From NCBI GenBank assembly GCA_045657645.1, contig JAZOTL010000122.1, positions 1-18,963 on the forward strand: a stretch of 18,963 nucleotides of DNA, given 5' to 3'. Below, one piece after another: positions 1-7,445 of the stretch (the first letter of the stretch is position 1; each line of letters starts with the position of its first letter). The translations under genes were made by a program, and so were the position numbers. Origin of the DNA: RGIG7300 sp045657645 (GTDB lineage: Bacteria; Bacillota; Clostridia; Oscillospirales; CAG-272). The notes below the pieces were generated by a model that did no database searches, had not been told where the DNA came from, and was given only the letters and a program-made list of their open reading frames with translations.

Positions 1-1238
1 CGCTTACCACAGGCAGCTTTGTTAAAAAGGAACAGGTTTTTGTATTCAATAAGAAGCACGAAACGGGAGGAATCCTTTTACCTAACATAGTTGATATGCA
101 TAACGGCACCTACCGTATGTATTACGTAGCAGTTCAGGGCAGACGCCGTATATGTTACCTTGAATCTACAGACGGACTTAACTGGACACGTCCCAACCTT
201 AGAACTAACACATACACAGGCGATGCCTATACCAACATTGTAACAAGCGAACAGGTAAACCCTGCCGCACTTTACGTATTTTACGATACCAATCCCAATA
301 CCACAGAAAAATTAAAGGGTATATACGGCCAGTACGCTGACGGACTTTTCCTTGAACACACCGCAAATAACGGTAATTACTTTGAATTTTGGCCTAACGA
401 AACTAAAATGATGGGCAATCCCGCGCAAAGCGGCGGTTGCTTCTACGATACCCTCAATACCGTATATTGGGATGAAACCAAGGGCAAGTACGTTGCGTTT
501 GTCCGCGGCTTCCATATGAACGGAGATTATAACCTTACACCCCAAGAGGTACTTGCATATCCCAACGATATTATACGTGACACAAGATATGCTGAAAGCG
601 ATGACTGCATCAACTGGACAACCCCTGTACCCATAACCTACGCTGACGGTATTGATATGCAGATGTACACCAATGCCATTACCCCCTACGAGCGCGCCGA
701 GGGTGTTTACATAGGTATACCTACACAGCTTGTTATAGATTCTGCAGGCAAAAAGTGGACAGACGTATATTTTATGTCCAGCCGCGACCTTTTAAACTGG
801 AACAGAAGCGCATCCCCCGTTCTTGCCCCTGCCGAAGGTGAGATGTACGTATATCCCGACGGTGGTTACCCCTGCACAGGCTTTATACAAACCTCTGAAA
901 ACGAAATTTCCTTCTATATGGATGAGTACGATTCTACACGCAAATGCGACGTACTCTACCGCTACACCGTAAGAACCGACGGCTTTATGTTTGCACAGGG
1001 CAACACCGTAGTAACAAAGCCCCTTACCTTTGACGGTAACAAACTTGAACTGAACTATGAAGGTAAAATAAGAGTAACTGTAACAGATTATGAAGGCAAC
1101 AGTTACACAAGCAATTGGTTTGAAGGAAACGAAATTTCAAGAACGTTAGATGCCGACCTTTCAGCCTTTGCCGGCAAGGCGGTATACCTCACATTTGAAA
1201 TGGATGCAGGAAAGCTTTATTCTTTCAAATTTAATTAA
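1..1238 (+). CDS. Beta-propeller glycoside-hydrolase-like protein, C-terminal part (start lies upstream of the window)
   Basis: The reading frame is open from position 3, so the protein begins outside the window; 411 residues are visible. Repeated blades of the type 'tyrosine-rich strand, then ESTDGLNW, ESDDCINW or SSRDLLNW' are typical of five-bladed propeller carbohydrate-active proteins (GH32/GH43/GH130-like folds). The last ~75 residues form a beta-sandwich-like tail ending in AGKAVYLTFEMDAGKLYSFKF, a tail seen in many glycosyl-hydrolase-like secreted proteins. The likely role is binding or cleaving a glycan outside the cell. The signal peptide and any catalytic acids nearer the N-terminus cannot be seen, so substrate and GH family stay open. 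The ATG at 96 is an internal methionine, not the start. The gene converges on coaD at a shared terminator. Confidence 0.7.
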   Translation, partial: LTTGSFVKKEQVFVFNKKHETGGILLPNIVDMHNGTYRMYYVAVQGRRRICYLESTDGLNWTRPNLRTNTYTGDAYTNIVTSEQVNPAALYVFYDTNPNTTEKLKGIYGQYADGLFLEHTANNGNYFEFWPNETKMMGNPAQSGGCFYDTLNTVYWDETKGKYVAFVRGFHMNGDYNLTPQEVLAYPNDIIRDTRYAESDDCINWTTPVPITYADGIDMQMYTNAITPYERAEGVYIGIPTQLVIDSAGKKWTDVYFMSSRDLLNWNRSASPVLAPAEGEMYVYPDGGYPCTGFIQTSENEISFYMDEYDSTRKCDVLYRYTVRTDGFMFAQGNTVVTKPLTFDGNKLELNYEGKIRVTVTDYEGNSYTSNWFEGNEISRTLDADLSAFAGKAVYLTFEMDAGKLYSFKFN

Positions 1239-1240
1239 AT

Positions 1241-1270
1241 AAAAAAGACAGTCGATTGACTGTCTTTTTT
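1241..1270. terminator. Bidirectional rho-independent terminator
   Basis: Perfect 13-bp arms (1241-1253 and 1258-1270) flank a 4-base GATT loop. The stem core is GACAGTC, with an A6 run on one side and a T6 run on the other, so it can end transcription of the upstream (+) gene and of coaD (-). The coaD TAA stop overlaps its edge. Confidence 0.9.
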
Positions 1271-1719
1271 TACTTTAATGTAAATGGAATAAAATCCTTT
1301 GGATCCTTACCGTTTTTAAGCAGCTCTCGAACCATTGTAGAGCTTACGTGGGCGTTGGGGCCACTTGAAGGAAGAAAGAGTGTTTCCAGTTCTCCCGTCA
1401 TACGGTAAATCTGTGAAAGGCCGTACTCATAGTCAAAATCTCTTGCGTTGCGCACACCGCGAACAACTGCCGTTACTCCATTTTCACGGGAGAAATCTAT
1501 AAGCAAACCTGCAAACGCCTTTACCGTAACGTTAGGAAATCTTTCGCAAGCCTCTCTTGCAAAGGCTTCTCGCTCTTCAAGGGTAAACATTGTACGCTTA
1601 TCGGGGTTATCTACAACTGCAACCACAACCTCATCAAAAAGGGCTGCCGCGCGTTCTATCATATCAACGTGGCCTTTGGTTATAGGGTCATAGGAGCCTG
1701 GTATAACAGCCTTCTTCAT
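1270..1719 (-). CDS. coaD: Phosphopantetheine adenylyltransferase (CoaD)
   Basis: 149 aa. The protein catalyses the adenylyl transfer from ATP to 4'-phosphopantetheine, the penultimate step of coenzyme A synthesis, in the cytosol. Family motifs visible: PGSYDPIT (residues 7-14) followed by the nucleotidyltransferase TKGH signature (14-17), VVRGVR (85-90), and the C-terminal nucleotide-binding HVSSTMVR region (124-131), where most homologues have ISSS/ISSTxVK. It is slightly shorter than the usual ~160 aa because the C-terminus is trimmed. Its ATG overlaps the rsmD stop by one base (TAATG), so the two are probably translationally coupled; a GAGG lies 10 nt upstream. It is last in the uvrC-rsmD-coaD set, and its stop codon touches the terminator stem. 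Confidence 0.96.
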   Translation of the reverse strand: MKKAVIPGSYDPITKGHVDMIERAAALFDEVVVAVVDNPDKRTMFTLEEREAFAREACERFPNVTVKAFAGLLIDFSRENGVTAVVRGVRNARDFDYEYGLSQIYRMTGELETLFLPSSGPNAHVSSTMVRELLKNGKDPKDFIPFTLK

Positions 1720-2264
1720 TAATCTTCTACCTCATTAGTCAGTATGGTTATATAGCTTCTGCCGTATTTAACGTGGCGGTGTACTGTAAGCTCTCCATGG
1801 TCGGGTATATCGTCCTTATCGCTTTCAATAACGATCATACCACCAAAACGGAGCATATTTTTATTAATTATATGACGCATTGCTCCGCCAAGCATATCGG
1901 AATCATAGGGTGGATCAAGAAAAATAAGATCGTATTTTTCCTTATTACCCGATAAAAAGGAGGTGTATTCCTTTGTAAGAATAACGCACTTATCAAACAA
2001 TCTGCACTTTTGTGCATTTTCCTTGATTATTTTAACAGCCTCGGGATTTTTATCAACTATAGTTGCCGAAACGGCACCACGGCTAAGAGCTTCAAGAGCA
2101 AGCTGTCCTGAACCGCCGAAAAGATCAAGCACGCGTCTGCCTTCAAGATCAAACTGTATCATATTGAAAACCGATTCCTTAACACGGTCGGTTGTGGGGC
2201 GTGTATCCTCGCCCTCAAGTGTACGCAGCTTAGTTCCCCGCGCAATACCTGTAATTATTCTCAT
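1719..2264 (-). CDS. rsmD: 16S rRNA (guanine(966)-N2)-methyltransferase (RsmD)
   Basis: 181 aa. SAM-dependent methyltransferase that modifies G966 (E. coli numbering) of 16S rRNA in the small subunit. Visible motifs: N-terminal RIITGIARG (2-10), TRPTTDRVKESVFNM (21-35), the SAM-binding glycine-rich loop VLDLFGGSGQLALEALSRGA (45-64) and the catalytic N6/N2-methylase motif DPPY (117-120). Length matches the family. The start ATG overlaps the uvrC stop as ATGA, with an AGGA Shine-Dalgarno in the uvrC end. rsmD followed directly by coaD is a common arrangement in Firmicutes, which supports both calls. Confidence 0.95.
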   Translation of the reverse strand: MRIITGIARGTKLRTLEGEDTRPTTDRVKESVFNMIQFDLEGRRVLDLFGGSGQLALEALSRGAVSATIVDKNPEAVKIIKENAQKCRLFDKCVILTKEYTSFLSGNKEKYDLIFLDPPYDSDMLGGAMRHIINKNMLRFGGMIVIESDKDDIPDHGELTVHRHVKYGRSYITILTNEVED

Positions 2265-4087
2265 TTATCTTCCTCGCTTTTGTTGTAATATTGAAAGATA
2301 GCTTCCGCATCCTTTGCGGAAATACCCTTTACCGCGGCAAGCTCATCAACGCCCGCGCTTTTTATAGCCTTTATGGTTTTAAAATGAGCAAGCAGTTTTT
2401 TTGCTTTACCCTGCCCTATACCCTGTATATCTTCAAGGGACGAACGGGTTAGTGTCTTTGATTTGGCGTTGCTCATTGTTTTAACTGTAAAGCGGTGAAC
2501 CTCTTCCTGTATTTTATATATAAACTGAAATACAGCCTGTTCCCTTGCAATACTTATTTCCTCATCCTCGGTAGTAAGGGCTCTTGTTTTATGAAAGGAG
2601 TCCTTTACCATACCAAAAACGGGAATGTCTATACCTAGCTCCCACAAAAGCTGCTTTATTACCGAAACGTGCCCCTTACCGCCGTCAAGCAATATAAGGT
2701 CGGGGTAAGTCTGTTCTGTATGTGAAAGCCGGCGCTCTATTGTTTCACGCATTGACATATAGTCATCGGGTGTGTTCTGCGTGCTTCTTATTTTATATGT
2801 TCTGTAATCTCTGCGGTTGAACTTTCCCTTAACCACGGAGATCATACCGCCTGTAATATTATCCGAACCGAAGTTTGAAATATCATAGGCCTCAATACGC
2901 TCGGGCACAACCTCTAGCGAGAGCATTGATGCAAGCTTGATAAGGGTTTTATTATCCCTTTCGGTATCTGCCTTATACTGCCCCGCATACTGGCGCGCAT
3001 TATCATACACCATATTGCAAAGGGATTTAAGATCCCCTCTTTCGGGAAATTTTATATGCACCCTGTAGCCTGCATTTTCGCCCAAAAAGCTTTCAAGAAG
3101 CTCCTTTGCATCCTCTTCTATATGAAAATCAAAAAGGATGTTTTTAGGCACGTATTCACGCATAGTATAAAGCTCTGTAAGAAAAGAAACTATGGCAGAA
3201 TCGTCTATTATCTGGTCGGCGCCAAATATAAATTTTTCGCTGTCGATAACACATCCGTCCCTTACGTAAAAAACACACAAGCAGGAGGAAAGGTCATCAC
3301 TATACAAAGCAAATATATCATATTCCGCATCGGGGGCGCCTACTACCTTTTGCTTTTGCCACAAAGTATCAAGCTCTTTAATACTGTCGCGGTAGCCTGC
3401 AGCTATTTCAAACAAAAGGTTGTCAGATGCATACATCATCTTCTTTTGAAGGGATTCCTTAACCTGTCCAAAAGAACCTGAAAGGAAGGAAGTAAGGTCT
3501 TTTACCGTTTCTTTGTAATCCTCTTTTGATATTCTTCCCGTGCACACACCCTTGCATTGCCCTAACTGGTAGTACAGGCAAGGGCGGGTTTTCCCTATAT
3601 CCCTTGGAAACTGCTTATTACAACGGGGTATACCAAAGGAACGCTGTGCGGTGCGTATTATGGAGTAAGCAACTCCTGCACCCGAATACGGACCGAAATA
3701 CTTTGCACGGTCGGTACTCCTTTTACGTACAAGCTGTAATCGGGGGTAGTCCTCCCCTGTTGTTACCTTAATATAGGGATAGCTTTTATCATCCTTTAAA
3801 AGGATATTATATTTAGGCTTATGAAGCTTTATAAGCCTGTTTTCAAGGCTAAGGGCCTCAATTTCAGTATGGGTGAGCATATAGTCGAAATGGTCGACGT
3901 TAGACACCATACGCTGTGTTTTATAATCATCGTGCCCCGTTTCTCTAAAGTATTGTGAAACGCGGTTTTTTAATACCTTTGATTTACCCACGTATATTAT
4001 CTTATCGTTTTTATCCTTCATAAGATAAACACCGGGTGAAAGGGGCAGTTCGTTAGCCCGTTTTCTCAGTTCAGCAAGCTCTGCCAC
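2261..4087 (-). CDS. uvrC: Excinuclease ABC subunit C (UvrC)
   Basis: 608 aa from the chosen start. UvrC makes both incisions in nucleotide excision repair after UvrAB damage recognition. Numbering below is from the upstream GTG at 4096 (subtract 3 for the chosen start). GIY-YIG domain ~18-95 (GVY at 22-24, YVG at 35-37, R45, glutamate in TEIEAL); four cysteines C159, C173, C181, C185 matching the reported UvrC iron-sulfur ligands; UVR region ~195-240; RNase H-like nuclease with D405, D445, D471 and H534 in place of the E. coli DDDH set; helix-hairpin-helix pair ~553-605. The GTG at 4096 shares its G with the GGAGG box, so it cannot be the start used with that box; the GTG at 4087 lies 8 nt after it. 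The start ahead of an HPr terminator leaves its promoter unclear. Confidence 0.95.
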   Translation of the reverse strand: MAELAELRKRANELPLSPGVYLMKDKNDKIIYVGKSKVLKNRVSQYFRETGHDDYKTQRMVSNVDHFDYMLTHTEIEALSLENRLIKLHKPKYNILLKDDKSYPYIKVTTGEDYPRLQLVRKRSTDRAKYFGPYSGAGVAYSIIRTAQRSFGIPRCNKQFPRDIGKTRPCLYYQLGQCKGVCTGRISKEDYKETVKDLTSFLSGSFGQVKESLQKKMMYASDNLLFEIAAGYRDSIKELDTLWQKQKVVGAPDAEYDIFALYSDDLSSCLCVFYVRDGCVIDSEKFIFGADQIIDDSAIVSFLTELYTMREYVPKNILFDFHIEEDAKELLESFLGENAGYRVHIKFPERGDLKSLCNMVYDNARQYAGQYKADTERDNKTLIKLASMLSLEVVPERIEAYDISNFGSDNITGGMISVVKGKFNRRDYRTYKIRSTQNTPDDYMSMRETIERRLSHTEQTYPDLILLDGGKGHVSVIKQLLWELGIDIPVFGMVKDSFHKTRALTTEDEEISIAREQAVFQFIYKIQEEVHRFTVKTMSNAKSKTLTRSSLEDIQGIGQGKAKKLLAHFKTIKAIKSAGVDELAAVKGISAKDAEAIFQYYNKSEEDK

Positions 4088-4095
4088 GCTTAACA

Positions 4096-4100
4096 CCTCC
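4096..4100 (-). promoter_or_regulatory. Shine-Dalgarno that decides the uvrC start
   Basis: GGAGG on the minus strand, followed by 8 nt and then GTG (4087-4085). The longest open frame would begin on a GTG that overlaps this box, so the downstream GTG is preferred. Confidence 0.75.
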
Positions 4101-4119
4101 GATTTGCAAGTAAATCAAT

Positions 4120-4161
4120 AAAAACGAGCAGACACAACCTACGTTAACTATCTGCTCGTTT
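4120..4161 (-). terminator. Terminator hairpin after HPr, before uvrC
   Basis: On the minus strand, 11-bp perfect arms (4161-4151 and 4132-4122; core CGAGCAGA) enclose an 18-base loop and are followed by TTTTTATT. It sits 21 bases past the HPr stop and about 30 bases before the uvrC start, so it may be a partial terminator that lets some transcription into uvrC-rsmD-coaD. Confidence 0.8.
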
Positions 4162-4182
4162 CATGCGCATTATAAACAGTTA

Positions 4183-4452
4183 TTAGTTAGGCATTTCCAA
4201 GCCGTTATCAATAAGCTCTGAAAGGCCTGCGATAGCAGCCTCTTCATCCTGTCCGTCAGCAATGAGAGTAACGCTCATATCCTGAGTAATGCCAAGGGAA
4301 AGCACACCAAGAAGGCTCTTTGCGTTTACGCGGCGCTCGTCCTTTTCTACCCAGATAGTGCTCTTATACATATTAGCCTTCTGAATAAAGAATGTAGCAG
4401 GTCTTGCATGAAGTCCTACGCTGTTAGTGATTGTAACTTCGCGTGTGATCAT
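4183..4452 (-). CDS. ptsH: HPr phosphocarrier protein family
   Basis: 89 aa, a normal HPr length. HPr relays phosphate from EI to sugar-specific EIIA proteins; in Firmicutes its Ser46-phosphorylated form is the CcpA co-repressor. Both regulatory sites are visible: H15 in the NSVGLHARPAT motif (10-20) and S46 in AKSLLGVLSLG (44-54). The presence of H15 argues against the catabolite-only paralogue Crh, though no EI or other PTS gene lies nearby, so a mainly regulatory role is possible. A clear AGGAG lies 8 nt before ATG. The gene stands alone between its own SigA-type promoter and a hairpin terminator. Confidence 0.93.
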   Translation of the reverse strand: MITREVTITNSVGLHARPATFFIQKANMYKSTIWVEKDERRVNAKSLLGVLSLGITQDMSVTLIADGQDEEAAIAGLSELIDNGLEMPN

Positions 4453-4495
4453 ATCATTATCTCCTGAATTAAAAAATATACACTTTTATGCTCTA

Positions 4496-4524
4496 ATTAT
4501 ATCAAAGTGTTTACAAAAAATCAA
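4496..4524 (-). promoter_or_regulatory. SigA-type promoter for the HPr gene
   Basis: On the minus strand: -35 TTGATT (4524-4519), 17-base spacer, -10 TATAAT (4501-4496). Expected start near 4489, about 37 bases before the HPr ATG. Confidence 0.8.
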
Positions 4525-4562
4525 TAGATTTACCGATATTTAATGGATTTGGGTTAAAAATC

Positions 4563-5048
4563 TCACGAGGGAGAAGAAATTTCCGTTATTATTACAGAAA
4601 GCTGAACCTGACGGCTGCGTATAACAACCTCATCTCCGGGAGCCAAAAACTCCGTACCTCCAAGCATAAATCCATCCTCACCCATAATGCCAAAGCCCTT
4701 GAGAGTACAGATTACATCCTTTTTTGATGTATCCTGCGTAACGCTAAAGCTGCTGTTTTCATCAGGAACAAGGACACGTGCATCAGACACCTCACTTGAA
4801 ATAACGTCGCCAAGTTCTTGAGAACTTGCGTCTATATAAAAGGTGTCGCCGTTTTTAATATTATCAGCTATATCTGCCGATATACCCGAGACCTTAAATG
4901 ATATTTTCACCTCGTCACGGTATTTGTTTACTACAATACGGTCAACAATATTGTACCTTGCTATAACGCCCGCAATACAACCTATAACAAGTATTATAAT
5001 AACAAAATCTACAGCGTTAAGGCGTTTTTTAGTTCTGCGATTATTCAA
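4563..5048 (-). CDS. DUF4330-like membrane-anchored protein, second copy
   Basis: 161 aa from a TTG start at 5048, chosen because a GGAGG box lies 9 nt upstream and because earlier starts would overlap the preceding gene by up to 104 nt with no ribosome site. Layout: short basic N-terminus (NNRRTKKRL), one membrane helix (~13-31), then an all-beta-like extracytoplasmic domain of ~125 residues with the pattern 'VKISFKVSGISADIADNIKNGD', 'ELGDVISSEVSDARV' and a C-terminal 'APGDEVVIRSRQ'. This matches the DUF4330 pattern as I recall it; the function of that family is unknown. The protein resembles its neighbour at 5041-5532 in every block, so the two are diverged paralogues. No terminator follows before the HPr promoter. 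Confidence 0.75.
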   Translation of the reverse strand: MNNRRTKKRLNAVDFVIIILVIGCIAGVIARYNIVDRIVVNKYRDEVKISFKVSGISADIADNIKNGDTFYIDASSQELGDVISSEVSDARVLVPDENSSFSVTQDTSKKDVICTLKGFGIMGEDGFMLGGTEFLAPGDEVVIRSRQVQLSVIITEISSPS

Positions 5049-5532
5049 CTTCTTCCACCTCCGCAACCGAGATACATTGTCCGTCAGCAATAAAACCGGG
5101 AACGCGGAAGGATATTGGTTTACCTGCCGCAATAACAACGTCACCCGCCTTATAAACTCCGTCGGATACCGAAACCGTAGCTTTAACGGTTATTGTTATA
5201 TCGGTATACACAGAGGAAAGCTCTTCCCCTTTCGCTGTTGTACCCTTATATACGGTATCGGCGTATTCTACAGAGCTTACTTCGCCTATTTCCGAAAGTG
5301 TATTTATCTCTGTTATATAATCACCTTTTTTAATAGAGTAATGTATATCGTCACTTACATCCTCTATAAGTATTTTATACTCTATCTGCTTTATCTGGGA
5401 AGGCGAAATGATCTTTCCCGTATAAGGAGATACAAAGGTATATATTAAAAATGCGGCAATAACAATAAGTATAACAAGAAGAATAGCATCTATAAAATTA
5501 AAGGATGATTTTTTGCGCGTATTATTTTTCAC
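5041..5532 (-). CDS. DUF4330-like membrane-anchored protein, first copy
   Basis: 163 aa from a GTG at 5532, which has AAAGGGG 8 nt upstream. An alternative ATG at 5550 overlaps the preceding stop as ATGA but has no ribosome site of its own; it would add six residues. Features: basic head (KNNTRKKSS), the FNFIDAILL entry into one membrane helix (~13-33), then a beta-rich outer domain with 'IEDVSDDIHYSIKKGD' and 'EIGEVSSVEY', and a final 'GKPISFRVPGF'. The same blocks recur in the downstream paralogue. Function is not known. Its position directly after an O-antigen-ligase-like gene suggests an accessory role in envelope polysaccharide assembly; this is inference. Confidence 0.78.
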   Translation of the reverse strand: MKNNTRKKSSFNFIDAILLVILIVIAAFLIYTFVSPYTGKIISPSQIKQIEYKILIEDVSDDIHYSIKKGDYITEINTLSEIGEVSSVEYADTVYKGTTAKGEELSSVYTDITITVKATVSVSDGVYKAGDVVIAAGKPISFRVPGFIADGQCISVAEVEEVE

Positions 5533-5546
5533 AATATGCACCCCTT

Positions 5547-7442
5547 TCATAAGTTAAGCACAGGTCTTGTATCAAGGTATTCATCAAAACCTCTTGATTC
5601 ATTTACCGATTTACGCTTAAGGGCAACTGTAAGCCCCATTACTGCAACAAAACAGAAATATATACGGGGATCCTGCCAAACGTTTTCCACAACTCCCAGC
5701 AGAAGTAACCCAAAAACTCCCGAAAAGCCTGCCGCAGAATATACCGTGGCTCTTCCTCCTCCATGTTTTTTAAAAAAGCTGAAGGAGTTTTGTGTAAATA
5801 CCAATATGATAAGAGCAAACACAAATAACCCGAATATACCAAACTCAACAAGCATCTGCGAATATATGCTGTACTGGGCGGTAGAAACACCTGAGCTTTC
5901 CGCCGCATAGCTTGCGTACAGGTAGGAAAAGTTTCCTGCCCCTGCACCACCAACAAAATGATCACGTATCATTTTAAGAATGATATAAAAGCTTTCAAAA
6001 CGCTTACCAAGCATATCCGACGCAAGGACGCCAAGCTCTGCAGACTTTTGAAGCAAAAGATTTGGCATAATATATTTTGCAAAGGGCAAAGACATTATTA
6101 AAGCCAACAGTACCAGTACAGTTCTATCAGAGTATATGAGAAAGAACAGCACAACACAGAGTACAAAGGCGATAATAGCAAAGGGTGAGAGCGTTGCGTA
6201 CAAGCAGAACACCGCCGCAACACAGAACACCATACAAAACAGCTTACGGACAGGTTTTCTGATGCGGATAGCCGCAGCAAAAATAAATAGGGTTACCAAT
6301 ACAAGAAGGTGGGAAAGTATACCCGGATTTGCAAAGGTTGCTTTAACCGTGCCGTTAAGCTCAAGAGCTTCACTGGGGATATATTTTGAACCCACTGCAT
6401 ATTTTTGCAAAAGTCCTATAACCACACACCCCATAGCCGAAAAACATAGAGCAAAAATCACCCTCTTTACCCAAGGGGTGGTCTTTATGGTGTTTACAAT
6501 AAGAAAATAAGCAAGGGTATAAGTAAATATTTTCAAGGAATATGACACGCCGACAACTGCGTTGATGGAAAAAATATTACTTAATATAACTACTATAACA
6601 AAAGCAAGTATAACGCAATCGTTAAGTTCAAGCTTAAAGGTCTTTTTGCCTCGCGCTACCTTTAAAAGATAGCATATAAAGGTAAACAACGTACCCATAG
6701 CAAGAGTTTTTTCTGAAACAAAAGGAAAAAGCGCAAGCAATATTATAACACCGCTTTCAGGCGAGGAAAAAACAATAATACACAGCAACAGTATTCCTAC
6801 GGTTCCCAACACGGTGTAGGGATCAACAAACACCGAAAGTGCGCCTAAAAGCGTTCCTGTAATAACAGAAAACATACCCTTAAACACAAGGGGTTTATGT
6901 TTGCTTGAAAGCTTTTCACGGGGGATGCCTAAAATATCTATAAGCAAGACTGAGGTCAATCGCCCTTCACAAAGCGCCGTGGAAAGATTTTTCTTTGAAG
7001 CTATAAGGGGTATACTTGCCGCAAGCTCACAGCCACCGGCTATAAGATATGAATAGCCAAAACTGCCAATATCGGGAATTATATTGGAAAGATAATAAGC
7101 AAAAACGGTATACATACCCATAAAAAACAACAGAGTGCCGTATTGGCGAAGCAAAGCTCCAAATAAAAAGCTTTTGATGTTACCAAAAACACTTGAAGCC
7201 ATACTTTCATCTATACTGTTTTCAAAATTATATTTTAAATTTTTAAAAGGTATACGGGAGATAAGAGAGCGCACACCGCTTATAAAAAAGCTGTTTTCAG
7301 CACTCTTTTCTTCCTTGTCATAGCCTGTTAAGTTTCTGCCAACAAAGCTTTTCTCCATTGCTCGGTAGAGAGCTGCAGTCATCCTTGTAAGTGCAGACCA
7401 TATAAGACTTTCAGATTTTCTGTTCCTTTTGATAGAACTCAC
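5547..7442 (-). CDS. O-antigen ligase/polymerase-like multi-spanning membrane protein
   Basis: 631 aa. A soluble or amphipathic N-terminus of about 95 residues precedes roughly 12 hydrophobic segments (from ~103 to ~605). Near the C-terminus is the Wzy_C-type periplasmic loop signature: GGAGAGNFSYLYASY (498-512), then the AQYSIYSQMLVEFGIFGLF block (522-540). Relatives ligate or polymerise lipid-linked glycans at the outer face of the membrane. The usual A-H-N in the second block reads A-Q-Y here, so the conserved histidine is absent. The start is a GTG three bases after the trmD stop, with GAGG directly abutting it; this is too close for a normal ribosome site, so the start is uncertain (M21 is another option). 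It heads the ligase-DUF4330-DUF4330 set. Confidence 0.8.
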   Translation of the reverse strand: MSSIKRNRKSESLIWSALTRMTAALYRAMEKSFVGRNLTGYDKEEKSAENSFFISGVRSLISRIPFKNLKYNFENSIDESMASSVFGNIKSFLFGALLRQYGTLLFFMGMYTVFAYYLSNIIPDIGSFGYSYLIAGGCELAASIPLIASKKNLSTALCEGRLTSVLLIDILGIPREKLSSKHKPLVFKGMFSVITGTLLGALSVFVDPYTVLGTVGILLLCIIVFSSPESGVIILLALFPFVSEKTLAMGTLFTFICYLLKVARGKKTFKLELNDCVILAFVIVVILSNIFSINAVVGVSYSLKIFTYTLAYFLIVNTIKTTPWVKRVIFALCFSAMGCVVIGLLQKYAVGSKYIPSEALELNGTVKATFANPGILSHLLVLVTLFIFAAAIRIRKPVRKLFCMVFCVAAVFCLYATLSPFAIIAFVLCVVLFFLIYSDRTVLVLLALIMSLPFAKYIMPNLLLQKSAELGVLASDMLGKRFESFYIILKMIRDHFVGGAGAGNFSYLYASYAAESSGVSTAQYSIYSQMLVEFGIFGLFVFALIILVFTQNSFSFFKKHGGGRATVYSAAGFSGVFGLLLLGVVENVWQDPRIYFCFVAVMGLTVALKRKSVNESRGFDEYLDTRPVLNL

Positions 7443-7445
7443 CTC

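Noticed and set aside
3056..3481. Open frames opposite uvrC, the DUF4330 genes and the ligase
   Set aside because: No ribosome sites, low-complexity translations and full overlap with strongly supported genes; treated as antisense shadows.
4183..4452. Crh (catabolite-only HPr paralogue) as the identity
   Set aside because: Crh lacks the phosphorylatable histidine; H15 is present here.
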